Assembly (NCBI GenBank): GCA_948470475.1
Contig: OX419338.1
Location: 13,184,072-13,248,071, forward strand
Reading direction: 5' to 3'
DNA length: 64,000 bases
DNA from: Galaxea fascicularis
Taxonomy: Eukaryota > Cnidaria > Anthozoa > Scleractinia > Euphylliidae
Position 1 is the stretch's first letter. Each line of letters opens with the position of its first letter. Below are positions 11,483-22,579 of the stretch, piece by piece. The notes under the pieces are model-generated. The model was not told the origin of the DNA. It ran no database searches and saw only the letters and a list, made by a program, of their open reading frames with translations. Made by a program: the position numbers and the translations under genes.

Positions 11483-11812
11483 CTAAAGCCTAACATCTGG
11501 TGCAGAGTATAGCTTACTGTGAGCCGCTAGAATCTTCTGCACCAAAAAATTCTTAGTGGGGTCAGGGAAATTAGCTAATTTGTGCACGTAACTTAACGCG
11601 GAGACATATGTCGAGATTGTCGAAGATGCAAACTTCCTCGCTGACAGATAGGATAGAAACAACGCTAAATTGTTTACCGAGACCGGAAGGAGCGAGGCAT
11701 GCGACTCGCAAAATTCAGATGAAAAATCGACATATGTTGTCCAAGCCCTTTGGTAAGTCTTACGCGAACCCCCGGTAATGGCTGAGTGCAGGAGCTCATT
11801 CAAGTGATGCAC
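11483..11812 (-). pseudogene. Tyrosine recombinase, N-terminal part (DIRS-like, copy 2)
   Basis: Identical in protein to the copy at 7261-7590. It has a core-binding-like helical domain of 109 residues and then a stop just after SAPDVRL. No arginine/histidine/tyrosine catalytic block follows in any minus frame I read, so the lesion is shared by both copies and predates the duplication. Confidence 0.72.
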
Positions 11813-12590
11813 CAGTTGTGGGGTAGTAAGCAGGCTGGAACCGGTGTCGCTTGTTCGTCTGCGTAAGGAGCTAGTGATCTGAATTTCTCTACCTGCAAGC
11901 GAGATAAAGCATCGCTCTCGCGGTTAACGCGACCAGCAATGTGCTTAGCACGAAACAAAATATTGTATTTAAGAGTGCAGAGAACAAAGTGCCTAAGCAA
12001 AGCCATAACTGAACGATCTTTAGAAGTTTGCCTATTGATTATCTCAACTACTGTCTGATTATCCGAAAAGAAAACAATACATTTGTCACGCATAAGTGGT
12101 CCCCAAATCTCAAGAGCCAGGACAATCGGAAAAAAACTCTAAGATAGCGATATTGAAATGTTTCCAAGCGGATGGCCACTCTCCAAAACACCAATGTTTG
12201 CCAAATATTGCGGCATAACCCAAGGAACCAGCCGCGTCCGTAAATAACTTGAGGTTTTGGGAAGTGGCCCACCGCGAACCGAGGAAAAAGGATTTTCCAT
12301 TGTACACGCTCAAAAATTCCAGCCATACGTTGAGATCGTGTTTACATTCCTTCGTTAATCGGACGTGATGGGTGGGTTTTCGGATACCTCTAGTCAAGTC
12401 GATCAAATGGCGCAGAAAAGCACGACCAGGAACCACAACACAGCAGGCAAAATTGAGAAGCACTATTAAAGATTGCGGCTCTTTCAGAGTGACGCTTTTT
12501 CGAGAACAAAAATCAGCCAATTGGGTACGGCATTTGGCAAGCTTGTCTTCTGGAAGTGACGAGCCTCCATCAAAACCGTATCTAAGGTAA
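11800..12590 (-). pseudogene. RT end and RNase H domain (DIRS-like, copy 2)
   Basis: Same content as the first copy: a thumb-like region with LIVLLNFACCVVVPGRAFL, the FTDAAGS aspartate motif, a frameshift near 12110-12140, then SDNQTVVEI and the HIAGRVNRESDALS motif. One residue differs from copy 1 (V for G in LIxLLNF). RNase H would remove the RNA strand during reverse transcription. Confidence 0.75.
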
Positions 12591-13360
12591 TCCCCGCGAA
12601 TTGCAAAGCATTGGTGGGGCCCATAGTTTTTTCATCCGCTATCGGGACGCCTATACGACGGCAAATGCAAAGAAAATTATCGAGGTCTACCTGACATTTT
12701 GCCTCAGAAGGCCCAATAAATAAGACATGAAGTCATCTTAAATATGTATGACTGCCGATGCTCGAAATTTATCTTTAGCAATCCATTCTAACGCAGTGCT
12801 GAATGATAAAAAAATATGACAGGACGACGAGCACCCCATGGGGAGGCATTTGTCAAAATAACATTTCCCTTGCCATTCCATCCCGAGCAATGGAAAATCG
12901 CGGTGGGCTACGGGAATAATACGAAAAGCGGATTTAATATCTGTCTTAGCCAGAAAACAGCCCTTTCGTATTGCGTTAATGAGCCGAACAGCATCATCGA
13001 TAGTGGCATATTTTGAGGTGGCTAACTATTTAGGTATACCATCAAGACAAATGATGAATTAACCTAAATTCTCCTGGCAATTTTGTGGGAACGATGCCTA
13101 GGGGCGATACCCTGAAAGTTTTAAAGGGAGGCGAATTAAACGGACCTACAATTCGCCCTCTGCGAGCTCTTTTGACAACTTATCATTTACGCTAGTAGGA
13201 TTGTCTATGGCGCTCTTCAGATTTGGGGATCGGATTGCAAGGAGAGAACCAAAACATCGTATTGAAAAACCGTGAAGAAAGCCTTGAATAAGATAGTCCG
13301 AGGTTACGTTGTTATAACCCTTAAGATAAAAGGCGAGACGGTCGGGCCTTACCGGCGTTG
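12558..13360 (-). pseudogene. DIRS-like reverse transcriptase, frameshifted
   Basis: From 13360 downward the frame reads TPVRPDRLAFYLKGY and DYLIQGFLHGFSI, then SPNLKSAIDNP, the usual entry into a DIRS RT. It continues with a PLGIVPTK block, then KTDIKSAFR (first catalytic aspartate, near 12935) and GCSSSC. The LDDF motif is spoiled: near 12740 the codon before DDF is a stop. The following GVPIADEKTMGPT segment is in another frame. The enzyme would copy the element RNA but is inactive here. Confidence 0.7.
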
Positions 13361-14424
13361 GCCCGCGGCACAGCAACCGATGTTCGTCCCTGACTGTCAC
13401 TCCCAGAGGGTATGCTAGGGGCTGCATTGCTTGGGTTACTGTGCGCTCTGTTAGCGCTGCATTGGCTTGCGGGATGGACTGCCCCACACTTGAAGCAGGA
13501 GTGTTTGAAATTGCAGCCCCGGCAGAACTGACCAGAATGAAATCTCCAACACACCCCCTTGGGAAAGGACTGAGAGGGACGTTGGTTGGGCCGTCTAGCT
13601 CGAAAATCATAGTTGGAATTTTGGCGTGAGATGACGAGGGAGCTATGCATAGCCTGGTCCCATAATTCCCAAGCAACGTTATCCCGTGGGTATCGGTCAA
13701 GTTTAGACTGGCGAAGAAAGCGAAACTGCTCGTCATAATATCGCCAGTTACCTTGTTTTGCTGCAATGTCCCTGACCACCTCACAACACTTCATCAGAGA
13801 ACTTATCGCATTAGGAACCCTAATGGTATACACGGATACAAACACATTAAATGCAGTCGCCCATTGATCAATGGATAAACTGCGCCGTTTGGGTTTAACG
13901 TGCTCAAGGCAAAAACTAGGCTGATCATGGCTATGAGTGACAGATAATCGATATTTGGACTCCATCGGTGTTACGGAGAGGAGAGACGCGAAGTCGACGT
14001 ATTCGTTGGCCCATATCTTTGCCTTGACACGATCCGAGACGCGAGACTCGGGGTCAAAATTGACACTGGAAAACGTGTCGTCCGGCTTCTCGGACGCAAA
14101 GGTTAGCCTACCCGGAGCCACAGCGTTTGTCAGTTCTGCAATCTCTCTCGAGGCGGCATCTTCAACCACGTTGGGCTGTGACATGGACGGATTACTAATT
14201 CTCTGTTCGCCAACTGCGGGAGAGCTGTTGAGGGTGCCGATGGCGGCTGACTGTAAGGCCCCCGATATCGCGTTTGAAATTATCTCACCCAGGACTGTGG
14301 GGCTGAACTGAGGAGTAGGCTTTGTGCTCTCAGGCAAGGACGCTGACTGACCCTCTGATCGGCGCTGTTTCACCGCTACCGTAGGGGTGGTACTTTTATG
14401 AAAAATTGAAATTATATTACTCAA
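13321..14424 (-). CDS. DIRS-like gag protein (ORF1)
   Basis: A 367-residue open frame. The N-terminal 120 residues are Ser/Pro/Ala-rich. The middle has a conserved retroelement gag-like part (SDRVKAKIWANEYVDFASLL, with WELWDQAMHSS later). Residues of about 285-325 hold a cysteine/histidine cluster, CWRFHSGQFC then CFKCGAVHPASQC, a CX2CX3HX4C knuckle for nucleic acid binding. It should coat the element RNA. The frame ends where the RT frame begins on the other phase, with the 13146-13784 frame overlapping it, so a frameshift or separate ORF is likely. It is the only open gene of this element. The first ATG at 14424 fits the family, but an earlier start cannot be excluded. Confidence 0.75.
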   Translation of the reverse strand: MSNIISIFHKSTTPTVAVKQRRSEGQSASLPESTKPTPQFSPTVLGEIISNAISGALQSAAIGTLNSSPAVGEQRISNPSMSQPNVVEDAASREIAELTNAVAPGRLTFASEKPDDTFSSVNFDPESRVSDRVKAKIWANEYVDFASLLSVTPMESKYRLSVTHSHDQPSFCLEHVKPKRRSLSIDQWATAFNVFVSVYTIRVPNAISSLMKCCEVVRDIAAKQGNWRYYDEQFRFLRQSKLDRYPRDNVAWELWDQAMHSSLVISRQNSNYDFRARRPNQRPSQSFPKGVCWRFHSGQFCRGCNFKHSCFKCGAVHPASQCSANRAHSNPSNAAPSIPSGSDSQGRTSVAVPRANAGKARPSRLLS

Positions 14425-14610
14425 GCGTATATCCTATTAAGACGCTGCAAAGCTCAAAATTAGAGGGTGTACTTCCCTTGCCCTAGCAGGCTGGAAACAT
14501 GTAAGCCAATGAATCAAATGCCACAAATCAATCAGGACAAAGAGATCCGAGACATTCAGTAAAGGCTTATGCAAAAACCCATGACTGTCAAGTACATATA
14601 GAAGCAGGCA

Positions 14611-14872
14611 ACATAATCCGAGACATTTCACAAGGGACAGTTGTCCTATAATGGCCTAAGTGTGTTGGGCACACTATTGCAGTATACCAATAGCCGCCAG
14701 GTGAGAACACACTAATTACGCCATAAATGTCAAGTGCAATACAATCCGAGACATTTCAAGAGGTTTATAAACGTCCTATAATGGCCTGAGTGTGGTGGGC
14801 ACACTAATGTAGTATAACAATAGCCGCCAGGTGATAACACACTAATTACGCCATAAATGTCAAGTGCAAGTA
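14611..14872. repeat. 130-bp tandem repeat, two units
   Basis: The block GTCCTATAATGGCCT recurs at 14643 and 14773, CCATAAATGTCAAGTGCAA near 14723 and 14852, and AATCCGAGACATT near 14546, 14611 and 14744. It fills the space between the DIRS gag frame and the SGNH-like gene and may belong to the element's 5' region. Confidence 0.75.
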
Positions 14873-14994
14873 ATTACAAATTCCAATATAATAGCTAGGG
14901 AAAACTGTATACATGATTATGCTGCGTGTATTGAATATTTTGTGGTACCGCCGATAAAAATTCACGATGGCGACAATGGCCTATGACGATTGAC

Positions 14995-15378
14995 TTAATC
15001 GACGGACACACCCACTAATTTTACAGCTCTCAAAACAGCTCCCCGAATACTAAGCGTAAATTTATAGTAACCTAAATTGTTTAGATGGACCCTATCAGGT
15101 AAATAAAGGTCTCGTTTGCAGTTCCAGAAACCTCACTGTCGCCAGTAATAGCAAAAAGGCAAATGTTCCAGCACTACTTATAAGATAGTGATGGAGCTGG
15201 CCCACTTTATAATTAAACTCCACTGAGTCCCGCGTACGTCGCCGCAGAACTTGCCCTACTACAACAACTTCAACTGAGTGTACATCGTGTAAATCTCGAA
15301 CTAAATTTTCTAGCTCTGAGCCAACAGTCTCAGGTGCGAGCTTAACAAGATCATTGGACCCGAGCTCTAAAATAATGA
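14995..15378 (-). pseudogene. SGNH-hydrolase-like gene, 3' part
   Basis: The first part reads IIILELGSNDL, the block III GxND motif of SGNH (GDSL-type) hydrolases, then ETVGSELENLVRDLHD and a VGQVLRRR strand. Near 15150-15180 the frame shifts and a TGA interrupts a tyrosine/tryptophan segment. The other frame then gives LPDRVHLNNLGYYK, carrying the Asp and His of block V, and stops at 14995. The gene continues upstream at 22783-22580, because a BEL/Pao element is inserted at 15379. SGNH enzymes hydrolyse esters or acetyl groups. Such domains are reported in some tyrosine-recombinase retroelements (Ngaro type), and here the gene sits upstream of a DIRS gag, so it may be an element gene rather than a host gene. 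Confidence 0.7.
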
Positions 15379-15818
15379 TGTAACCGAAGTTACGTGTATT
15401 CGTGCTCACACAGTTATTGTAAAAATATCCACACTCCTACGGTACTGTACACGATGAAATGAAAAATACAAACAATACAAAGTTAAGAAAATGCATTAAC
15501 GAAAACAAAGAAACGTTCAAATGTATGATAGAGTTAAAAAATATATTTACCTTAACGGTGCACTGACTTAACGAAAAAAACAGTTATGGTCCGTAAACCT
15601 CCATAAAAAAATTGCGACAAAAACGTTTACAAACAAGACTGGATTTATAACCTAAAGCTAGAGAAATTACGTAACGTTACGTAACGACATGGTGACACTA
15701 AAGACAAAGTAAACAATAGAGGGAATACAAACTACAAAAAAAGGACAGCTAATTAACAAGTAGACGCGACATACACGAAATAAACTAAAGAAAAATTTGA
15801 ATTAGTTTCGCGGTAACA
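15379..15818 (-). repeat. BEL/Pao 3' LTR
   Basis: 440 bp, TGTAACCG at the left end and CGGTAACA at the right. It contains an internal ACGTAACGTTACGTAACG palindrome. By eye it differs from the other LTR at only a handful of positions. Confidence 0.93.
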
Positions 15819-16125
15819 TGCCGGCCTCGAAAGGCATTTTGACTAACAGGCCTTGCCTTTCTAAAACTAAGCGAAACCTAATGAAATTTATGGGTAGTAA
15901 CCATGAAATATACATAGCTGACATCTTAATTCGATTTGGCAATAAATTCGCATGAAGCGTTCATTCTAACGGGAACTATTCCTTGTAATCAATTCTCTTT
16001 CCAGCGACTCAGACTTTCGTACTTTGTGATCTATCTAATAGCTCAGCATTGATATTGTTTATGTATCGACAGCTTCCAGTAGGCATAATTTCCTAATGTC
16101 ACGCTCCAAAATAGATTTGGCGGTT

Positions 16126-17567
16126 CTAACTGTGGCCTGAACGAACTGCGCCATGGCGGTCCTGTGTAACCACTTCGACAACACCCATTGGCCACTCTCC
16201 ACGAGGACTGTGTTCATCAGCTATGAGAACCAAATCGCCAACAGCTACATTGCGGCGCGGGCGGATCCATTTCTGTCTTTCTTGAAGGGAGAGCAAGTAC
16301 TCCTTCACCCATGGTCTCCAAAAAATGTTGCTCAGGTATTGTGCTTGTCTCCAGCATCTTGTGAACTTGCTTGTGGATGTAGTGGAGAAATCTCCAGGGG
16401 CAAGACTCAGATTCCGGTGAGACAACAAAAGATGATTCGGCATTAAAGGTTCCAAGTCCTTAGGATCCTCAGTTATTCTCGTTAGTGGGCGATCGTTCAG
16501 GATTTTCTCTACTTCGGCCATGACAGTGAGGAGGGTCTCGTCGTTGACTATCTGATTTCCAAGGAGAGCGCGCAATATCTTGCGAGCAGAACGAATCATC
16601 CTCTCCCAGACTCCTCCTCGATGACTTGCTTGTGGGGGATTAAAGTACCATTGAATACCACGCTTACGAACCTTTCCGTAAGGCGTGACTGATTCCACAT
16701 CTCGAGCGCTTTCTTCACCTCAGATTCCGCTCCTTTGAAGTTAGAACCGTTATCACTGTAGACTTCGATTGGGGTCCCGCGCCTACTGACAAATCTAGAA
16801 AACGCCATCAGAAAGGAATCAGTTGACAAATCTTGAGATATTTCAATATGCACAGCTCGCATGGCCAGACAGGTGAAAATACAACCATATCGTTTAATTC
16901 GACTTCTCTTCAGCTTGACTGGTATAGGACCGAAGTAGTCAATTCCAACTGCTGTGAAGGGGGCACCTTCTGGCGTAACGCGTGCTGCAGGTAGCGGAGC
17001 CATAATCTGTGCTTCTGGCTTTGCGTTCCATTTCCTACACGGGATACACTTGTTGACCACTCGTCTGACGGCTGAACCTCCTTTTAAAACCCAAAATTTC
17101 TTTCTTATGGCAGCCAAAACTTGACTTACTCCAACATGGCCTATCTGATGATAATGGTGAATTATCAGGTCAGTTAAATCATGCTTGCCTTGAAGAACTA
17201 TAGGATGCCTCGAGATATAACCGAGATTTTCTGCATTCTCGAGACGACCACCGACTCTGATTAGGCCATCAACAATTATTGGATTGAGTTTGCGCAGAGG
17301 GCTGACATACGAACCATTGCTCAATCGTTTTACCGATGCTCTGGAGGCACGTCTGCGTTGCTGTATTTCAGACATCAGCGCAGTCAGCTCTCTTGGGAAG
17401 TACAGTATTTGTAGATATTTTATGATCGTCACCTCAGCATTTTGAACTTCTCGGAAAGATAGTTCTCCTGTTTCAACTTCTTTCTTTGCAATTCTGCCTG
17501 CACGGTACAGCAGGTAATTCTTGAAGCGTCTCAGCCAGGCTAGCGCCTTTTTCAGGCCATACCACAC
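16126..17567 (-). pseudogene. BEL/Pao integrase
   Basis: Two overlapping frames form the integrase. The zinc-binding domain appears as HHYHQIGHVG and CIPCRKW (HHCC). The DDE core shows VGIDYFGPI (Asp), VYSDNGSNF (Asp) and [15 protein letters not shown] (Glu), followed by a C-terminal domain with VAVGDLVLI. The frame changes near 16660-16700 within the core, between the second aspartate and the glutamate, so a single frameshift breaks it. The enzyme would join the cDNA ends to host DNA. Confidence 0.85.
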
Positions 17568-18205
17568 GAGGAGTAATGATGAAGTAATAAGTCAAATCCT
17601 TGATCTTGTGATATAGCGTGCGTCTGACCTTTCTTAGACCTCTTGACGCTCAGGTCATCTTTGTCGATGTCAGGTAAGTGTGTTGGCTGAGTTAGCCACT
17701 GACTTTCATCCTCTAACAAGAACTTCGGACCTTCGAGCCAGATCTTTAGTTTGGTACATTCATGGGAATTAAGACCACGGGAGGCGTAATCTGCTGAATT
17801 CACCTCAGAGCTAATATGACGCCACTGAGACGGAGTTGAAATATCGTGGATCGTTGTCAGTCGATTGGAAACGAATGTCTGGAATCTGGTGTGGCTGTTG
17901 TTGATGTACTGCAAAACTATAGTAGAATCGGTCCAAAACGTGACTTCGTGTATGGGTAACGTGAGCTCATCTTTGATTTGTTTGTGAAGCTTTACAGCGA
18001 CTGTGGCGCCGGTTAGCTCCAGTCGTGGTACTGTCACAGTCTTCAAAGGAGCAACTCTTGCCTTGCCCAGAAGGATGCTACACGCGACATTACCAAGAGC
18101 ATCATTCAGGCGGAGGTAGGAAACGGCCCCATAGCCATCTTTCGAGGCATCTGAAAAATGATGCAGTTGGATGGAAGAAAGTTCGTCAAACCCTTTAGGT
18201 TTCAC
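17552..18205 (-). pseudogene. BEL/Pao RNase H and connection region
   Basis: Begins with LHHFSDASKDGYGAVSYLR, the Pao-type RNase H start with its aspartate. It continues with VPRLELTGATVAV (Glu), FWTDSTIVLQYI (Asp) and SADYASRG. The upstream RT frame ends at ILAVV, and the usual 80-100 residues of conserved text between the RT and this motif (typically starting with YDPLG) are missing, so an internal deletion is inferred at about 18203. Confidence 0.82.
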
Positions 18206-19266
18206 ACAACAGCTAAAATTCCTCGCCTAGTGTTGGCTTTAACGTCGGGAATGGTCCGGAACCCAAAGGTGTCGTCTTCCGTGTTCCACTGCATACCAAG
18301 GACGCGATCAATCGGTAAAACTTCTAAGTCTAAGTCAAGACTCTTTACTGACGGTGCTAGGTCTTTCTCAGCGACTGAAGCCAAGACCTCTCGACGATTA
18401 CTAAACCATTTCGTTAAGCGGAAGTCTCCTCTACGCAATAATGCTGGTAGGTCTTCAACCAATCGTACTGCTTCTTCAATAGTAGCGACCGATTTAACGC
18501 AATCATCAACGTAGAAGTTCCTGTTAACCGTGTCGATGGTTTCTACATCAAAGTTCCTTTTATTGTCCTCTGCAGTTTTCTTCAGAGCAAAACTTGCGCA
18601 GCTAGGAGATGACTTAGCTACGAACAAGTGAACAAGCATCTGGTGATCCTCTGCTTTCTTAGAGAGATCGCCGTCAGGCCACCACAAAAACAACAAAGCA
18701 CATGTATCTTGAGGAGAGACTCTTACTTGATGAAACATCTTCTCTATATCAGCCATAAGCCCAATTCGCTCTTGACGAAAACGAAGCAGTACTCCGACGA
18801 GACTATTGGTTAAATCCGGGCCTTGGAGAAGCTGTTCGTTGAGTGACGTATTGCGAAACTTAGCTGCACAGTCAAAGACAACTCTAACCTTATCTGGCTT
18901 CTGTGGGTGAACAACAGGATGGTGGGGAAGATACCACACAAAACTCGACACTTGATTACCAGGTACTTTTCTTGCGTGACCTTGTGCAATGTAGACTTCA
19001 ACAGTATCTCTGTACTTCGTTTGAAGATCTTTGTCCTTTTCCAAACGTCTTTTGAGAAGTTCAAGTCTTTTTTCTGCCATAGGTCTGTTATTTGGTAGAC
19101 ACGGTTTGTCGTACTTCCAAGGAGGTGAGAGCTGATAATGGCCATCGACCATCTGGACGATACGTTCCATAATTGCCAGCGCTCTTTTATCTTCAATAGA
19201 CATCATCTCTTTAGATGACGCAGCCGACTCACTAAACTCTGCGTTGTACATACGTTCCATTTGCAC
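18202..19266 (-). pseudogene. BEL/Pao reverse transcriptase
   Basis: A 354-residue open frame with the RT blocks in order: YLPHHPVVHP with VRVVFDCAAKF, then LMADIEKMFHQVRV (first Asp), then FLWWPDG and NFYVDDCVKS, a YVDD catalytic motif. The C-terminal VLGMQWN block follows. The frame itself is intact through these motifs but ends at the deletion junction. It would synthesise the cDNA inside cytoplasmic particles. Confidence 0.88.
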
Positions 19267-19289
19267 TGACAGCGTTTCTTGTTCCCCAC

Positions 19290-20122
19290 TTAAGAAATCA
19301 CGTTTGCACCAAGGCTGCTTGTACCATCAATTGGACCGATGAGTGTCCAACCAAGCAGTGTCCGTGCTGCATAGGGCTGTTTACACCGACCACGGCGCTC
19401 TTCAAAGACCCAATGCGCCTCGGGAACATCATTGCCTATTAAGATGGTTACTCCTTTATCAAGCTTAGGTATACTAATACCCTGGAGATGCGGCCAATCA
19501 CGAATATCTTCAGTGCTGGTTATGCTCTCCTTCGAGACAGGTAGCTTTTCAACAGACCAAACACGATCTAACTCTATGTATTCATCAGACAACAGGGCTT
19601 TCACAGTAAGACTCACTTCTTCTCCAGACCGTCTGGTTCTTTCGGCATTAATGGTTGTTAGAGAAAACGACGTTGGGGAACCCCTGATTCCTAATTCATC
19701 CAAAAGATGTTGCAGGCACAGAGTAGTGTCAGAACCATCGTCAAGGAAAGCATATGTCTCCACCTCTCGACCATCCTTAGCAGAAACTCGGACGGGCACG
19801 ATCCTCAAACTAATTCTTGTTTTGCTGGCGTTTGTCACAAAATCTGCCCCGGCCTCGATGTGATGCGGACTTGCTTCAGCTGGTTTTTCAAGAGTTTGTC
19901 TTGACCCAGTGTCAGAATTTCAGAGGCATCATGCGATCGCGATCTTATGGGCGTATTTGAAGCCATGGGAGTGTCCACCAAACTTGGTGGGTGCAGCAGG
20001 GAATGGTGCCTTTCTCCACAGCCACTCAGCAAACAGGCTCCAAGACTTCTGCATCGCCTAGCAACATGATTAGGCTTCAAACAATTTTCACACAAATTTT
20101 GTTTTCCAACAAAATCCTTCAT
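19290..20122 (-). pseudogene. BEL/Pao zinc-knuckle and aspartic protease
   Basis: The 19835-20122 frame carries CENCLKPNHVARRC, a CX2CX4HX4C knuckle. The 19290-19838 frame carries AFLDDGSDTTLC, a DUF1758-type retropepsin active site, then a conserved INAERT segment and a C-terminal NDVPEAHWV block. A stop and frame change separate it from the RT frame near 19270-19290. Confidence 0.8.
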
Positions 20123-22120
20123 CTGAGCGTACCGCCTTGTCTCGGAACTTGAAGCACTTCTCTAACTCATGTCTTCCACCACAGAACTTGCATTTGACTT
20201 GACTATCCGTTGATGAATTCTGTTTTGAGCGTTTGCTGTAAGCTGTATTGGCTTGATTACTGTCATCCTTTCCAGCTCGTGTCAAAGCTAGCACAGTACC
20301 GTCACCTTCAACTCCTTTTTTAAGGGGTCTTGTCATTCTTGACTCTCCATACTTGGCTCCAACTAACTTCCCGAACTCAGTGTTTGCAACGAGAGCCGTT
20401 TTCTCAAGAAAGTCCGTCAGATCAGAAAAGGTAGGTTCAGAACCTCTTTCCAACACCTTGCCTGTCTCATCCGCCCATTTCGCTTGCAAGTGCACAGGAA
20501 GACGCATAACAATCTTCTTCAGAGTGTTGATATCCGCTTGATAGTTTAATTCCGCAGAATTCAATTGACAAATTCGCATATCACGTGCGAGCTAAAAGAG
20601 AGTCTCTCCCCATCTGAGGACTTCAGCTGAGGTCCCTTGAAAACTTTTTCGATAAGAGATCGAATAATAACATGTCGTTGTCCAAAGTTCTTCCTGAGAA
20701 TTTCACGAGCAGCTTTGTATCCTTCAGGCCCTGGCAAAATTACACAGTTTTCAATTGCCTCCTTGGCTTTCCCTGTGCAGTACTGGATCAAATGAGATAG
20801 CCTCACATAATCATCTGTGGTCATAGACTCCACGTTTACCTCAAAATTCTTGATAAATCTGGGGTACTTCGAGGGATCGCCATTAAAGTACAAAAATTCT
20901 CGTTTCGGCATGTCCAACTTCTCAAGCCCAACAACAACTTTATCCATAGACATCCGTTGTTGTTCCATCATTCTTTGAAATTTGTCCGTTGTTTCGTCAT
21001 AAAAATCACTTTTCTCGTAATGACGCCCTTGGAATGGAGTACCTGACACACGACCTTTAACTTCCGGGGCGATACTATTTCCGGTAAAATTCTTCGCTTC
21101 TGGTACTTCTTTCACTTCCGGTAAAGTGGGTCATTTGGCTTCCGATATTACGTGTCCTTCAACACCAGCTTGCTTTGGGACAGCGGAAAACGATAATTCT
21201 TCCAAATATTTTTTTACGTTCTCGTGGCCTCTAACAGATCCTTCAGAGGAAAAAACGGCGTCCTAATCAACCTGCTCCCCCAGCTCAGCTTCAATCTCAG
21301 CCTGCTCTGCATCAAACCTGGCTAACATCACTTCGCTACGAATGTTCAAACGTTCCTTTTCGGCAAACAAACGAAAATTTTCTTCCTGAAGACGTAACGC
21401 AATTTCAGTTTCCTTTATCTCCTGCTCTCCGAGAAGCCTTTTCACTTTAAGCTAAGCCATTGCACACTTGACATTCCGTGCTGACAATTGACTCCCTTGT
21501 TTCGAACTCTTTCCCCCTGGGCATAATTGACTCGATGCCTTATTACCGCCACGTGCGTCTTGAGACACATTAGATGTGTCCGTTCTCAACTCAACACTAC
21601 GCCCTGCCGCTCGATTATCCACAGCATTGGCATCCTTAATTTCTTGAAATTCCTCATCTAATTCTACAACATGCCACAGGCACTTTCGACTTTAATTCAA
21701 ACCCAGAAATGTTCACAATTCCTTCTTCGTAAGCTCCTCGTCTTACCGTTGCGTAAACATTGTGTAGCCATTTCTTATATTTATCCTCAAACAATTGCAT
21801 TCGATAACGTAGTCTAGCGAAATACGCTCTCTATCTTCTGGCTACAAACCCAGGTGATACCACTGTGCGCTAGCCCGTTTAAGCTTCTCAAATATACTAA
21901 CCAACGAACTATGCTTTTTAACTACTTCATCTGAAGCAACTTGCTGTGAAAATAGCGGTTCCAGTTGGCTTATAATTTGTGTAATGTGTCCACGGTAGGC
22001 GCTAATCGACCGACCCAAGTTGGCTTCCTCACCTTCCAAAGACATCATGAGTAAAAACTTCAATATTCCAACTTGAAACTCCTTTGATCCATCGCCAATC
22101 AAACAGTCAACTTCTACCAA
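20088..22120 (-). pseudogene. BEL/Pao gag
   Basis: Frames at 20088-20579, 20561-21115, 21263-21445 and 21842-22120 form the gag. REFLYFNGDPSKYPRFIKNFE with RLSHLIQYCTGKAKEAI is the DUF1759 gag core. CKFCGGRHELEKC is a first zinc knuckle. The 21263-21445 part is rich in Glu/Lys/Arg and looks coiled-coil. Several frame breaks between these pieces make the polyprotein non-functional. Confidence 0.75.
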
Positions 22121-22139
22121 AGTCGTTCGTTAAGTACTA

Positions 22140-22579
22140 TGTAACCGAAGTTACGTGTATTCGTGCTCACACAGTTTATTGTAAAAACATCCACACTCCT
22201 ACGGTACTGTACACGATAAAATGAAAAATACAAACAATACAAAGTTAAGAAAATGCATTAACGAAAATAAAAAACGTTCAAATGTATGATAGAGTTAAAA
22301 AATATATTTACCTTAACGGTGCACTGACTTAACGAAAAAAACAGTTATGGTCCGTAAACCTCCATAAAAAATTGCGACAAAAACGTTGACAAACAAGACT
22401 GGATTTATAACCTAAAGCTAGAGAAATTACGTAACGTTGCGTAACAACATGGTGACACTAAAGACAAAGTAAACAATAGAGGGAATACAAACTACAAAAA
22501 AAAGGACAGCTAATTAACAACTAGACGCGACATACACGAAATAAACTAAAGAAAAATTTGAATTAGTTTCGCGGTAACA
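22140..22579 (-). repeat. BEL/Pao 5' LTR
   Basis: Same length and ends as 15379-15818. A primer binding site should lie just left of it on the minus strand. A TGG-containing stretch is found about 20 bases in, so the site is unresolved. Confidence 0.93.

Larger units (their letters stand above)
11028..14424 (-). mobile_element. DIRS-like retrotransposon, copy 2 (gag-RT-RNase H-YR)
   Basis: Read on the minus strand, the order is gag (14424-13321), reverse transcriptase (about 13360-12560), RNase H (12520-11800) and an N-terminal tyrosine recombinase piece (11812-11483). This gene order is that of DIRS/Ngaro/PAT retrotransposons. At the 3' side a CACTATTAGACAAA...TATAGGAACTAAA block occurs at 11028-11110 and again at 11428-11490, resembling the split direct repeats of PAT/Ngaro-type elements. 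The recombinase catalytic domain is missing and the polymerase frame is broken, so the copy is dead. Confidence 0.75.
15379..22579 (-). mobile_element. Complete BEL/Pao LTR retrotransposon (7.2 kb, defective)
   Basis: Two 440 bp LTRs enclose gag, protease, RT, RNase H and integrase in minus-strand order, the BEL/Pao arrangement. AATGA occurs on both sides (15374-15378 and 22580-22584), a 5 bp target duplication. The LTRs are nearly identical, which indicates a recent insertion. The coding region has several frameshifts and an apparent deletion between RT and RNase H. No envelope gene is seen. Confidence 0.93.

Noticed and set aside
13937..14311. 124-residue plus-strand frame
   Set aside because: Antisense shadow of the DIRS gag gene.
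15095..15409. Short secreted protein starting at 15409
   Set aside because: The start lies in the BEL/Pao LTR; the rest is the 3' part of the interrupted SGNH-like gene.
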